Shown here one piece after another: positions 1 through 8,046 of a DNA stretch of 36,873 bases (positions are counted from its first letter, which is position 1; the number at the start of each line of letters is the position of its first letter). Where the stretch lies: contig JABFRU010000079.1 of NCBI GenBank assembly GCA_013140985.1, forward strand, positions 1-36,873, read 5' to 3'. The position numbers were made by a program, and so were the translations under genes. Source of the stretch: Chitinophagaceae bacterium (lineage in GTDB: Bacteria; Bacteroidota; Bacteroidia; Chitinophagales; Chitinophagaceae). The notes below the pieces were generated by a model. It was given only the letters and a program-made list of their open reading frames with translations, was not told the origin of the DNA and did no database searches.

Positions 1-237
1 AGATTGGGTAAAAGACTTGGCATTGGGTATCTCCAGGTTATTTTTAAAATCAAAAGCCTTGTTCTTGTATTTGAACCATAACCAGAAGCTGATGCTGTAT
101 TCTTTTTGCTTGAAATCTATATCATGTATGCTGGTGATATATACACCGGTGCTAACGGTATCGGGTGCTGGGGGTTGGGCATACAATGAATTGCCGGCAA
201 AAAAGGCAAACAGTATAAGCAGGAAGTTCTTTCTCAT
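1..237 (-). CDS. Secreted/membrane protein, 5' part only; resembles pentameric ligand-gated ion channel ligand-binding domain
   Basis: The minus strand reads from an ATG at 237 to the window edge, giving 79 residues with no stop, so the 3' end lies outside. The start MRKNFLLILFAFFAGNSLYAQ is a clear signal peptide ending in AQ. The following stretch (about residues 28-60) has the pattern TGVYITSIHDIDFKQKEYS followed by FWLWFKYKN, an aliphatic strand, an Asp-rich turn and a Trp-rich strand. This matches the beta1-beta2 region of the extracellular domain of bacterial Cys-loop receptor relatives such as GLIC and ELIC. The channel assignment is inference from this short segment; the pore helices would be outside the window. 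An in-frame ATG at 249 is an alternative start, but 237 directly precedes the basic residues of the signal peptide. The gene is divergent from the tRNA-Arg promoter. Confidence 0.6.
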   Translation of the reverse strand, partial: MRKNFLLILFAFFAGNSLYAQPPAPDTVSTGVYITSIHDIDFKQKEYSISFWLWFKYKNKAFDFKNNLEIPNAKSFTQS

Positions 238-289
238 TCGGCAGATCATGTTTGATGCTCTAACATACGAAAAAACATGTCTTGTTTCC

Positions 290-297
290 TATATTTG
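290..297 (+). promoter_or_regulatory. -7 promoter box (TATATTTG) of tRNA-Arg
   Basis: TATATTTG fits the Bacteroidota -7 consensus TAnnTTTG and ends 26 nt before the first base of the tRNA. No good TTTG -33 element is seen about 19 bp upstream. The location fits a short tRNA 5' leader. Confidence 0.55.
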
Positions 298-323
298 CAC
301 CCCACTGGTAAATGATGCAGGCT

Positions 324-395
324 GGTCCCGTAGTTCAATGGATAGAATAGAAGTTTCCTAAACTTTTGATACAGGTTCGATTCCTGTCGGGACTA
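324..395 (+). tRNA. tRNA-Arg, anticodon CCU
   Basis: A complete cloverleaf can be drawn. The acceptor stem GGTCCCG pairs with CGGGACT, with one G-U at the end. The D arm is GTTC/GAAT. The anticodon stem GAAGT/ACTTT carries the loop TTCCTAA with CCT at 357-359. The T arm is ACAGG-TTCGATT-CCTGT. The discriminator base is A395 and CCA is not encoded. The anticodon CCU reads the arginine codon AGG. No second copy of its 3' end was seen in the window, so there is no sign of an integrated element here. Confidence 0.93.
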
Positions 396-472
396 CGATT
401 TTTCCATGAAAATCATCTTGTAAAACCAATCTTTTGTAGCTCCGCCGCTTACTAACAATTCTGTTCCTTTCA

Positions 473-748
473 GTGCCTTATTGTGCCTTTGTGTTCCCTG
501 CCAAAACCCGGGTATTCATTTTAAAAACAGAAAAGCGTACGCCTGTCAGTAACGAAACAGAGATCGTCATCAAACCATGTAGTCATACCAACCTCGCTGC
601 CGCCTATGGCGTCAGCCGCAAAGTTCTTTATACCTCGCTGCGTCCCTATGAAAAGCAGATCGGTAAGCCCAGTGGTCGTAAATATTCTTTGGAACAGCTC
701 TGTATTATTTTTGACCGGGTCGGCTTCCTGCCAAACCCTATCAGGTAG
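473..748 (+). CDS. Small HTH-like protein of unknown role, start uncertain
   Basis: The reading frame encodes about 90 residues. The second half looks like a winged-helix or MerR-like small DNA-binding unit: SHTNLAAAYGVSRKVLYTSL has the helix-turn-helix pattern (LAxxYGVSxxxL), followed by GKPSGRKYSLEQLCIIFDRVGFL. Short proteins of this type are common and uncharacterised in Bacteroidota. There is no in-frame ATG upstream of the domain. The first candidate is GTG at 473, with a second GTG at 491, and the first 20 residues look like translated spacer. It could be a real gene with a rare start or a decayed one. The product ends just ahead of the promoter of the TPR gene. Confidence 0.45.
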   Translation: MPYCAFVFPAKTRVFILKTEKRTPVSNETEIVIKPCSHTNLAAAYGVSRKVLYTSLRPYEKQIGKPSGRKYSLEQLCIIFDRVGFLPNPIR

Positions 749-766
749 TGCCGTCGGCTGATTCCT

Positions 767-774
767 TATCTTTG
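767..774 (+). promoter_or_regulatory. -7 box (TATCTTTG) just upstream of the TPR gene
   Basis: TATCTTTG matches TAnnTTTG and ends 7 nt before the ATG at 782. A transcript from here would have almost no 5' leader. Confidence 0.5.
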
Positions 775-781
775 CGCCCTT

Positions 782-1432
782 ATGAAATTTTACACCCTCC
801 TTATAAAATACCGCCTGTGGGTCGGGCTTGTGTTGGTTGCCTTAGGTATTTATGTGAACTATTCCGCCAGCTTCTGGCCGGCATTTCCTTTATACCTTAT
901 TGGCGTCATTCTTATACTGGGTCATTTCTTTTTTGGTCCCTTAAGGCTGATACAGGAATACATGGAAAGCGGTGATATGGAAGGAGCAGAAAAGGTATTG
1001 GCTTCTATCAAGTTTCCACGCCTGTTATACAAGCCTATCCGTTCGGTGTATTATACATTGAAAGGGAATATCGCCATGATGAAACAGGATTTTGATGGCG
1101 CTGAGAAAAATATGAAGAAAGGTCTTTCTCTTGGTATGCCGATGAAAGAAGCCGAAGGCGCCAGTATGCTGCAAATGGGAATGCTGTCCATGCAAAAGAA
1201 TGACCTGAAACAAGCAGAGAGTTATATCCGCGGCGCTATCCGCAAAGGATTACCTGATAAAGAAAATGAAGCGGCTGCTTATCTCCAGATGTGCAGCATC
1301 ATGATGAATAAAAGAGAGTTCAGGGCGGCTAAAGATTTTTTCCGCAAGGCCAAAGCATTAAAACCAACTACACCGCAGATCGTTGACCAGATCAAACAGA
1401 TCGAGAAGTATATCTCGAGGATGCCTGGTTAG
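782..1432 (+). CDS. Membrane-anchored tetratricopeptide repeat protein
   Basis: The protein has 216 residues. Residues about 10-55 form two hydrophobic segments (LIKYRLWVGLVLVALGIYV and a following FPLYLIGVILILGHFFFG), making a membrane hairpin. From about residue 60 to the end, helical pairs follow with TPR-like patterns: VYYTLKGNIAMMKQDFDGAE, MLQMGMLSMQKNDLKQAE and YLQMCSIMMNKREFRAAK. TPR units usually serve as protein-docking scaffolds, so a cytoplasmic scaffold held at the inner membrane is the likely arrangement. The partner is unknown. The ATG at 782 is favoured because it follows a -7 box and opens the first hydrophobic stretch. Confidence 0.8.
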   Translation: MKFYTLLIKYRLWVGLVLVALGIYVNYSASFWPAFPLYLIGVILILGHFFFGPLRLIQEYMESGDMEGAEKVLASIKFPRLLYKPIRSVYYTLKGNIAMMKQDFDGAEKNMKKGLSLGMPMKEAEGASMLQMGMLSMQKNDLKQAESYIRGAIRKGLPDKENEAAAYLQMCSIMMNKREFRAAKDFFRKAKALKPTTPQIVDQIKQIEKYISRMPG

Positions 1433-1740
1433 TTTATAGTTTGTGGTTTGTAGTTTATAGTTGCGTACCCGAAAGATGAGTGTTTCCTTCTCTTAGCAGG
1501 TTTAAATCCTGCTATAACAGGTCGGCCAGCCTGCATAATAACATAATCTTTAATTTCAAAACGGGTGAAATTGCAGTAGTGTATCTGTTTCAATTTTGTT
1601 TCCCACAAAGACACCAAGAACACAAAAAAGGCACATTGACCTCAACCACTTTGTGGTTTTTGTGTCTTTGTGGGATGCCTTTATTTTTCAAAATGAGACA
1701 CTACTAAAATTGCTATATTAGATTTATTAAATTCCTTATC
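1433..1740. repeat. 308-nt non-coding spacer with word repeats and a palindromic element
   Basis: Directly after the TPR stop codon, 1433-1463 is built from degenerate repeats of the words GTTTATAG and TTTGTGG. Further on, TCCCACAAAGACAC (1601-1614) and GTGTCTTTGTGGGA (1662-1675) form a perfect 14-nt inverted repeat. Inside it AACCAC-TTT-GTGGTT (1644-1658) is a smaller perfect palindrome. Words of the CTTTGTGTCTTTGTGG type recur between genes in many Bacteroidota. No coding potential is seen. A weak -7-like TAAATTCC at 1728-1735 lies close to the next ATG. Confidence 0.6.
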
Positions 1741-2574
1741 ATGACCAGGGCTATTCTTTTATTGGCAGTTTTATTCAGCTCCCCTTTTGTACGATCACAA
1801 ACCATACTGTTCACTAAAGGCGCAGAGCTGGAATACAAGACCTTCAGCTCAAAACCAACAGGCTTTATGAAGCTTGAGCTCTATGAAGTGACCCGTATCA
1901 CTCTTACCGTTACGGATGTGAAGGATAGCAACGGTATCAAATACGCCTGGATCACCAAAACAGGGAAAGCCATTGAACGACCAGAACAAAACTCCTATGA
2001 AAAAAAATATATCGTCACGCAGGAGAATAATAAAATGAAAATTCCAAAGGATCTTTTTTCAGTAGACACTGTTTATCTCTCGGACAGGTATCCCGAACTT
2101 AGAAAAGGCAGCGGTTATCATGCCGTAATGAATATGAAGGATGATAATTATATGCTGCTGGACACAGATTCCACTGCCAGCGGTGTTTTCAGTTATTCTT
2201 CCACATCGGAAGAAATAGAAGTAAAGTCAAGAGAATTCGTAGTGGAAGGACAGCAAAGCAAACGTCAGGCGGGAGACCAGATCTATTATGGCGGCACATT
2301 AAGAACCAATGATTATACGATACATATCTCTTCTATTGAAATAAAGAATGAAGGGGAGGCTAAATTCAAGGTGAAGGCCGGTTCTTATAAATGCTATAAA
2401 CTCAGCACTAGTTCGAAAATAAAGATAAAGGGTGCGGGGCTGCTCGCTGCATTAATGAAAAACGAAACAACTTCCGTTGTGTACTATAGTCCCGAGGTCG
2501 GCATTCTTAAGACAGAAGACACTAATGGAAAAAATCAAACCGGCTATGTGGAACTGGTCCGTGTGAAGCGGTGA
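1741..2574 (+). CDS. Secreted protein of unknown function (DUF3108/TapB-like pattern)
   Basis: The protein has 277 residues with a signal peptide MTRAILLLAVLFSSPFVRSQ. The mature part is predicted to be beta-rich: it starts with GAELEYKTFSSKP, continues with repeated strand-like stretches, and ends with AGSYKCYKLS followed by TSVVYYSPEVGILKTED and a C-terminal strand. The ordering of a G-x-L-x-Y-K opening, a middle FxVxAGxYxCYK segment and a YYSPEVGIxK ending resembles periplasmic or surface proteins annotated as DUF3108-like or TapB-like in Bacteroidota. That relation is weak and from memory. No catalytic motif is visible. It is a single gene, with 80 nt before the helicase gene. Confidence 0.65.
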   Translation: MTRAILLLAVLFSSPFVRSQTILFTKGAELEYKTFSSKPTGFMKLELYEVTRITLTVTDVKDSNGIKYAWITKTGKAIERPEQNSYEKKYIVTQENNKMKIPKDLFSVDTVYLSDRYPELRKGSGYHAVMNMKDDNYMLLDTDSTASGVFSYSSTSEEIEVKSREFVVEGQQSKRQAGDQIYYGGTLRTNDYTIHISSIEIKNEGEAKFKVKAGSYKCYKLSTSSKIKIKGAGLLAALMKNETTSVVYYSPEVGILKTEDTNGKNQTGYVELVRVKR

Positions 2575-2642
2575 TCCCATTGCTGATCTTTATTTCCTGT
2601 TTACTATTGACCGATGTGCATTCTCCACTCACTTATTTCAGC

Positions 2643-2650
2643 TAAATTCG
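2643..2650 (+). promoter_or_regulatory. -7 box variant (TAAATTCG) 4 nt before the helicase ATG
   Basis: TAAATTCG differs from TAnnTTTG at one base and ends exactly 4 nt before the ATG at 2655. This is the same spacing as at recR, pdxH and the methyltransferase. Confidence 0.45.
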
Positions 2651-2654
2651 TTGC

Positions 2655-5600
2655 ATGTCACTGAACAAGGAAAAGCTGGAGAAAAGATTCAAAGAAGAAT
2701 ACGAAAAGCTGAATGAAAAGCAACAGCTTGCTGTAAATACTATTGATGGACCAGTGATGGTGATCGCCGGTCCGGGCACTGGCAAAACACAGATACTTGC
2801 CAGCCGCATCGGTAAGATATTATTGGAGACAGATGCCCTCCCGGAAAATATTCTTTGTCTCACCTATACCGATGCCGGTGTGGTGGCCATGCGGAAAAGG
2901 TTATTACATTTTATCGGCCCCGATGCCTACAAAGTAAATGTCTGCACCTTCCATGCTTTTTGCAATGATGTGATACAGGAAAATTTGTCGTTGTTTGAAA
3001 AGACAGCGATGGATCCCATCTCTGACCTTGAGAGAATTCAACTCTTTAAAGAACTGGTAGATGCTTTTCCCAAAAATCATCCGCTGAAAAGATACCGGGG
3101 CGATGTGTATTTTGAAGTGAACAATCTGCAATCACTTTTCAGCAATATGAAAAGAGAAGGATGGACCCCTGCCTTCATTGATCAAAAGATTGATGAATAC
3201 CTCGCCGACCTGTCGGCAAGAGATGAATTCATTTATAAAAGAAAGTACAAAGAGTTCAATGCCGGCGATCTGAAGAAGGATAAGATCGAAGAGGAAAAAG
3301 AAAGAATGGAAAGGCTCCGGGCTGCGGTGAATGAGTTCGATAAGTTCCAGCAGCTGATGAGAAAAAAGAACCGCTATGATTTTGACGATATGATCAACTG
3401 GGTGATCCGGGCATTTGAAGAGAATAAGAATCTGTTGGCCAATTACCAGGAAAAATATCAATACATACTGGTGGATGAATACCAGGATACCAGTGGTACA
3501 CAAAACCGTTTGGTGGAATTATTGATCAGTTATTGGGATAAGCCGAATGTGTTTGTAGTAGGTGATGATGACCAGAGCATCTATCGTTTCCAGGGCGCCA
3601 ACGTGGAGAACATGATGGACTTTGCCAATGATTATAAAGATGCATTGCTGACAGTAGTGCTCACCAACAATTATCGTTCTACGCAACCGATACTGGATGT
3701 TTCCAAAACGCTGATCAACCGCAATGATGAAAGACTGGTAAAGAAATTAAAAGACCTGAGCAAAGAATTATCCTCTTCCAATAAACTCATAAGCCAGCTA
3801 ACTAATAAACCACTTATCAAAGAATACGAATCACAGCAACAGGAAATGACGGGCATTGCAAAGAATGTTCAGCATTTGGTGACACAGGGAGTTGCCCCGG
3901 GTCGCATCGGCATTATTTATAAAGAGAATAAATACGGCGAAGAGCTGGCGCAATATTTCAAACTTCTCAATATCCCGGTTTACAGTAAGCGGCATCTGAA
4001 TATTTTGGAGATACCACTGGCCCAGAAGATCATTTTGATGCTGAAATATCTTGCCACCGAGCATGATGTTCCTTACAGTGGTGATGAAATGTTGTTCGAA
4101 ATACTGCATTTCGACTGGTTCCATCTTTCTCCGATTGATATTGCAAAGCTGAGTATTGAAACATCAGAAAAAAGATATGATGACAGCAAGGTTTCATTCA
4201 GGAGGATGTTGCATGATAAAGCAAAACAACCTCCTAAAGATCTTTTTACCAATACTGTGCCGGCAGGATTCAAAGAAGCATCGGATATCATTGAGAAATT
4301 AATTGCCATCGTTCCAAATGTTACATTACAGCAACTGTTCGAAAACATCATCCGGGTCGGTGGTGTATTAACGAACATCATGCAAAGCGCCGATAAGCAC
4401 TGGCAGTTGCAGGTGCTGAATGGTTTGTTTGAATTTGTAAAAGAAGAAACACATCGCAATCCTTTTTTGAAACTGCAGCAACTGGTGGGCCTGATCGAAC
4501 TGATGGAAAAAGAAAATATCAGTTTGCCACTGGTGCAGGTAAGCGGTAGTGACAAAGGCGTGAACCTGATGACAGCACATGGTTCTAAGGGTTTGGAATT
4601 CCAATATGTTTTTCTCGCAGGATGCAATGCCAGCTTCTGGGAGAAAAAAAGAAAGCCCGGCGGCGGATATAAGCTACCTGACAATATGTTTTCTTCCTCC
4701 TCCCCTAACGCGGGGGATCGGGTGGGGGCCGTTGATGAAGAGCTGCGAAGATTATTTTATGTGGCACTCACAAGGGCCGAGCAACATCTTTATCTCTCTT
4801 ACAGCAAATTCAAAAATGATGGGAAAGAACTGGAGCCCTCCATGTTCATTGCGGAAATACAGGATGAACATGATCTGCCGGTAGAAAAGGTCATCATCAG
4901 CCCGGAAGCATTGACAGAGTTCACCGCTTTGTATTTCGGTGAAGCCGAAGCGCCGGAGATAGAAAAGATGGAGGAAGAATTCATCAGTCGCTTGCTGGAT
5001 AAGTTTGTGATGAATGTTTCTGCGCTGAACAATTATTTAAAATGCCCGCTGGAATTTTATTTTAAAAATTTGGTCCGCATTCCTTCTCCTAAAAATGAAG
5101 CGATAGAATTTGGCTCAGCGGTGCACTATGCATTGGAAAAATTATTCCGCAAAATGCAGGATGAGAAAAAGGATGTGTTTGCACCCAAACAGGAATTCAT
5201 TGCCGATTTTGAATGGTATATGCACCGCCACCGGGAAAGTTTTACCAAAGAACAATTTGACCGGAGATTGGAATACGGGCAGGAAGTACTCAGCAACTAT
5301 TACGATAAGTATATTAACAGCTTCAATAAGATCGTGGCTATCGAACGGCGGATAAAAACAGTGGTGAAAGATATTCCTGTCAAGGGCGCATTGGATAAAT
5401 TAGAATTCGATGGCAAGTCCGTGAATGTAGTGGATTATAAAACCGGCGATCCTGATAAAGGAATTGCAAAGATCAAAGGCCCTTCGGATAAAGATCCCAA
5501 TGGTGGTGATTACTGGCGGCAGGCGGTCTTCTATAAGATCCTTGTTGATAATTATGAACAGAAAGACTGGAAAGCGATCAGTACTGAATTTGATTTTATT

Positions 5601-5825
5601 GAGCCCGATAAAAAGAAAAACTACCGGAAAGAAAAAATGGTTATTTCTCCTGCCGATATTACAACGGTGACACAGCAGATCAGCTCTACCTGGGAAAAAA
5701 TTCAGAACCGGGATTTTTACATCGGCTGTGGCAAAGAGGATTGTCACTGGTGCAATTTTGTAAAGACCAATGAACTTGCTGTGGTTTTACATGAGTATGA
5801 AGAAGAAAACGAGGACCACGATTAA
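2655..5825 (+). CDS. UvrD/Rep-family DNA helicase fused to a PD-(D/E)XK Fe-S nuclease
   Basis: The protein has 1056 residues. It carries superfamily 1A helicase motifs in order: Walker A AGPGTGKT (38-45), CTFHAF, VDEYQD (273-278), GDDDQSIYRFQGA, NNYRST, MTAHGSKGLEF and RRLFYVALTRAE. The C-terminal third is a RecB/AddB-type nuclease: FGSAVH, then D914 in GALDKLEF, then D927-Y-K929 in VVDYKTG. Four cysteines bracket this domain (C797, C1025, C1030, C1033), the arrangement of AddB-like 4Fe-4S nucleases. Such single-chain helicase-nucleases act in double-strand break processing or replication repair; the exact partner is not shown. A short low-complexity insert (residues about 680-692) between motifs V and VI is encoded by a G/C hairpin-like DNA element. 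The stop at 5825 is 82 nt before the next gene. Confidence 0.9.
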   Translation: MSLNKEKLEKRFKEEYEKLNEKQQLAVNTIDGPVMVIAGPGTGKTQILASRIGKILLETDALPENILCLTYTDAGVVAMRKRLLHFIGPDAYKVNVCTFHAFCNDVIQENLSLFEKTAMDPISDLERIQLFKELVDAFPKNHPLKRYRGDVYFEVNNLQSLFSNMKREGWTPAFIDQKIDEYLADLSARDEFIYKRKYKEFNAGDLKKDKIEEEKERMERLRAAVNEFDKFQQLMRKKNRYDFDDMINWVIRAFEENKNLLANYQEKYQYILVDEYQDTSGTQNRLVELLISYWDKPNVFVVGDDDQSIYRFQGANVENMMDFANDYKDALLTVVLTNNYRSTQPILDVSKTLINRNDERLVKKLKDLSKELSSSNKLISQLTNKPLIKEYESQQQEMTGIAKNVQHLVTQGVAPGRIGIIYKENKYGEELAQYFKLLNIPVYSKRHLNILEIPLAQKIILMLKYLATEHDVPYSGDEMLFEILHFDWFHLSPIDIAKLSIETSEKRYDDSKVSFRRMLHDKAKQPPKDLFTNTVPAGFKEASDIIEKLIAIVPNVTLQQLFENIIRVGGVLTNIMQSADKHWQLQVLNGLFEFVKEETHRNPFLKLQQLVGLIELMEKENISLPLVQVSGSDKGVNLMTAHGSKGLEFQYVFLAGCNASFWEKKRKPGGGYKLPDNMFSSSSPNAGDRVGAVDEELRRLFYVALTRAEQHLYLSYSKFKNDGKELEPSMFIAEIQDEHDLPVEKVIISPEALTEFTALYFGEAEAPEIEKMEEEFISRLLDKFVMNVSALNNYLKCPLEFYFKNLVRIPSPKNEAIEFGSAVHYALEKLFRKMQDEKKDVFAPKQEFIADFEWYMHRHRESFTKEQFDRRLEYGQEVLSNYYDKYINSFNKIVAIERRIKTVVKDIPVKGALDKLEFDGKSVNVVDYKTGDPDKGIAKIKGPSDKDPNGGDYWRQAVFYKILVDNYEQKDWKAISTEFDFIEPDKKKNYRKEKMVISPADITTVTQQISSTWEKIQNRDFYIGCGKEDCHWCNFVKTNELAVVLHEYEEENEDHD
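4701..4728 (+). repeat. G-rich hairpin-type element inside the helicase gene
   Basis: The DNA has a CCCC run, a short loop, GGGGGATC and then GGGTGGGGG. This is the same plan as the intergenic element at 33434-33454. It is in frame and encodes a Ser/Pro/Asn/Gly/Asp segment between two conserved helicase motifs. Confidence 0.45.
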
Positions 5826-5880
5826 CAGGATTTTTAGGGATTATTGGGAGATATTGAAGATTCTTTAAACATAAACAGGT

Positions 5881-5888
5881 TATGTTTG
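5881..5888 (+). promoter_or_regulatory. -7 box (TATGTTTG) of the Ig-like lipoprotein gene
   Basis: TATGTTTG matches TAnnTTTG and lies 19 nt upstream of the ATG at 5908. The -33 region is not a clear TTTG. Confidence 0.5.
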
Positions 5889-5907
5889 CGGTTGAGAAAC
5901 ACACCGA

Positions 5908-7332
5908 ATGAAAAAACTTTTTCTTTTTTTCCTCATACTCCTTGCCCTCTCAAAAATCTTGGTACTGTCGTCGGGTTGTGCTAATATCATTCCTCCTTCC
6001 GGGGGCGCCCAGGATACTATTCCACCCGTTTTATTAAAAGTATCTCCCGATGATTCAACAAGGAATTTTACCGGCAAGACGATCGTTTTTACTTTTGACG
6101 AATTCATTGATGCGCAGAATGTCTATGAAAACTTACTCGTTTCTCCATTGCTAAAGACCACTCCTGCTGTTGATGGTAAATTGAAAACAGTAACTGTAAA
6201 GATCAAAGACAGTCTTGAGGCCAATACTACTTACACATTTGATTTTGGAATTGGGATCAAAGATTTCACTGAAGGAAACCCTGTGCGGAATTTCAGGTAC
6301 ACATTTTCTACAGGGTCTTATATTGACTCGCTGGAACTACAGGGTAAGGTAATACTGGCTGAAACAGGCAAGATAGATACCACACTGATCGTAATGCTGC
6401 ATACCAATCCTGCTGATTCAGCTGTAACAAAAGAGAAGCCCCGTTATATTGCCAAACTGGACAGCAGAGGAGATTTTCATTTTAAAAATCTTCCTCCTAA
6501 AACTTTTTATATATATGCGTTGAAAAATGCGAGCGGCACTTATAGTTATAACGACAGGGATTTGTTTGCATTTGCAGATAAGCCGGTGACAGTTCAATCA
6601 ACAACAGAATCCGTTACATTATATGCTTATACCCCCAGGCCCACAACATCCGGACCGGCCAGCGCCCTTTCACTCAATCTCAACCCGGGAAGAGGGGGAA
6701 AGCCTGGAGCAACAGTGGATAAAAGATTGAAATATCAAACCAGTCTTGTCAATGAGCAGCAGGACCTGCTGACCAGTTTTAATATGACTTTTGAACAACC
6801 GCTTCGCCTGTTTGATTCATCGAAGATCAAACTCTATACAGATTCTGCATACAGCCCGGTATCATCTTATCAGTTTATTAAAGACAGCAACAATAAAAAA
6901 TTATCATTGAAGATTGAATGGAAAGAAAATACTTTGTATCATATCATCATGGATAAAGATTTTGCGGATGATTCGTCTGGAAAAAAATTGCTGAAGACCG
7001 ATACGCTTAGTTTCAAAACCAAAAAACTAAGTGAATATGGCTCATTAAAAATAAAATTCAAGGATCTGAAACTGGATAAAAACCCTGTATTGCTTATTAT
7101 GCAGGGAGAAAACATTTACCAGTCTTTCCCCTTAAGTGGTCCTGATTTTTTTCAGCGGCTTTTTTTACCGGGAGAATTTGAACTCCGCATATTATCCGAC
7201 ACTAATAAGAATGGCAAGTGGGATCCGGGTGAGTTTTTCGGCAAACACAAACAGCCCGAAATAGTAAAACCTGTTGAACGAAAGATCACTGTAAAAGCTG
7301 CCTGGCAGAATGAGTTTGATATAGCGCTGTAG
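5908..7332 (+). CDS. Lipoprotein with SbsA-type Ig-like domain
   Basis: The protein has 474 residues. The N-terminus is a long hydrophobic signal ending in the lipobox-like LSSGC, so Cys24 is the probable lipidated residue. The mature protein begins NIIPPSGGAQDTIPPVLLKV, a hallmark of a family of Bacteroidota lipoproteins. It is followed by an SbsA Ig-like (Big_5) domain at about residues 40-135, with a FTFDEFID core and a YTFDFGIGIKDFTEGN motif. A carboxypeptidase-regulatory-like beta sandwich follows at about 145-215 (GDFHFKNLPPKTFYIYALKN). The C-terminal half is beta-rich and ends with a calcium-loop-like DTNKNGKWDPGE. It is probably an outer-membrane-associated surface or periplasmic protein; its function is unknown. 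Confidence 0.8.
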   Translation: MKKLFLFFLILLALSKILVLSSGCANIIPPSGGAQDTIPPVLLKVSPDDSTRNFTGKTIVFTFDEFIDAQNVYENLLVSPLLKTTPAVDGKLKTVTVKIKDSLEANTTYTFDFGIGIKDFTEGNPVRNFRYTFSTGSYIDSLELQGKVILAETGKIDTTLIVMLHTNPADSAVTKEKPRYIAKLDSRGDFHFKNLPPKTFYIYALKNASGTYSYNDRDLFAFADKPVTVQSTTESVTLYAYTPRPTTSGPASALSLNLNPGRGGKPGATVDKRLKYQTSLVNEQQDLLTSFNMTFEQPLRLFDSSKIKLYTDSAYSPVSSYQFIKDSNNKKLSLKIEWKENTLYHIIMDKDFADDSSGKKLLKTDTLSFKTKKLSEYGSLKIKFKDLKLDKNPVLLIMQGENIYQSFPLSGPDFFQRLFLPGEFELRILSDTNKNGKWDPGEFFGKHKQPEIVKPVERKITVKAAWQNEFDIAL

Positions 7333-7338
7333 ATTCTG

Positions 7339-7413
7339 GATACTGGATTCTTGATGCTGGTTATCAGAATCAATCTTGTATTGACCAGTGACCAGAATCT
7401 AGAATCCAGTATC
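7339..7413. repeat. Long imperfect inverted repeat between lipoprotein gene and recR
   Basis: The arms 7339-7361 and 7391-7413 are complementary at 21 of 23 positions (core GATACTGGATTCT / AGAATCCAGTATC) with a 29-nt loop. It starts 6 nt after the upstream stop codon and ends one base before the -7 box of recR. It could end or protect the upstream transcript. Confidence 0.8.
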
Positions 7414-7421
7414 TATCTTTG
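7414..7421 (+). promoter_or_regulatory. -7 box (TATCTTTG) of recR
   Basis: A perfect TAnnTTTG ends 4 nt before the ATG at 7426. This supports 7426 as the true start and suggests a leaderless transcript. Confidence 0.6.
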
Positions 7422-7425
7422 TTTT

Positions 7426-8046
7426 ATGCAATTCTCTTCTTCCTTGTTAGAAAATGCGGTGAATGAATTTGCCAAACTTCCCGGCGTGGGAAAGAAAACG
7501 GCATTGCGTCTTGTTTTACATTTATTAAAACAGGATACAAAAGATGTGGGCCAGTTCAGCGAGATAATTGCCCGTATGCGGAGTGAAATAAAATTCTGCC
7601 AGCGATGTCACAATGTAGCGGATGGAGACATTTGTTCCATTTGTTCCAACTCAATGCGTAAACAGGAAGTGATCTGCGTTGTAGAAAATATCCGGGATGT
7701 GATCGCTATCGAAAGCACCCAGCAATTCAATGGCACTTATCATGTTCTCGGTGGCGTCATTTCTCCGTTGGATGGCATTGGCCCGGATCAACTGACTATT
7801 GAATCACTAATCCATCGCATTGAAAAAGAAAAAACAGAAGAACTGATCTTTGCTCTCAATCCCAATATACAGGGCGATACTACAATTTATTATATCCAGA
7901 AAAAATTGCAGCCCACCAATATCCGCATCACTACCATTGCCCGTGGCATTGCTTTCGGCGGGGAACTGGAATATGCTGATGAAATGACATTGGCAAGAAG
8001 CCTGCAGAACAGGTTACCTGTTGAAAGTTATGTTTCTAATAAATAG
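7426..8046 (+). CDS. recR: Recombination mediator protein RecR
   Basis: The protein has 206 residues, the usual RecR length. The N-terminus carries a helix-hairpin-helix (FAKLPGVGKKTALRLVLHLL, about 15-34). A C4 zinc finger follows, with C58, C61, C70 and C73 (FCQRC and ICSIC). A Toprim domain then contains ICVVENIRDVIAIE and a YHVLGGVISPLDGIGP segment typical of RecR. RecR loads RecA onto gaps together with RecO and RecF, in the cytoplasm. An ATG 75 nt upstream is in frame but would translate the inverted repeat, so 7426 is preferred. The gene stands alone, with an inverted repeat on each side. Confidence 0.95.
   Translation: MQFSSSLLENAVNEFAKLPGVGKKTALRLVLHLLKQDTKDVGQFSEIIARMRSEIKFCQRCHNVADGDICSICSNSMRKQEVICVVENIRDVIAIESTQQFNGTYHVLGGVISPLDGIGPDQLTIESLIHRIEKEKTEELIFALNPNIQGDTTIYYIQKKLQPTNIRITTIARGIAFGGELEYADEMTLARSLQNRLPVESYVSNK

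Noticed and set aside
324-395. tRNA-Arg as an attachment site of an integrated element
   Set aside because: No integrase nearby and no duplicate of the tRNA 3' end was seen in the window.
4073-4684. A 203-codon frame opposite the helicase gene
   Set aside because: It is antisense to conserved helicase motifs and its translation has no domain; a composition effect.
7351-7425. Upstream ATG extension of recR (25 extra codons)
   Set aside because: It would translate the inverted repeat and the -7 box; RecR families start at MQFSS-like sequences.
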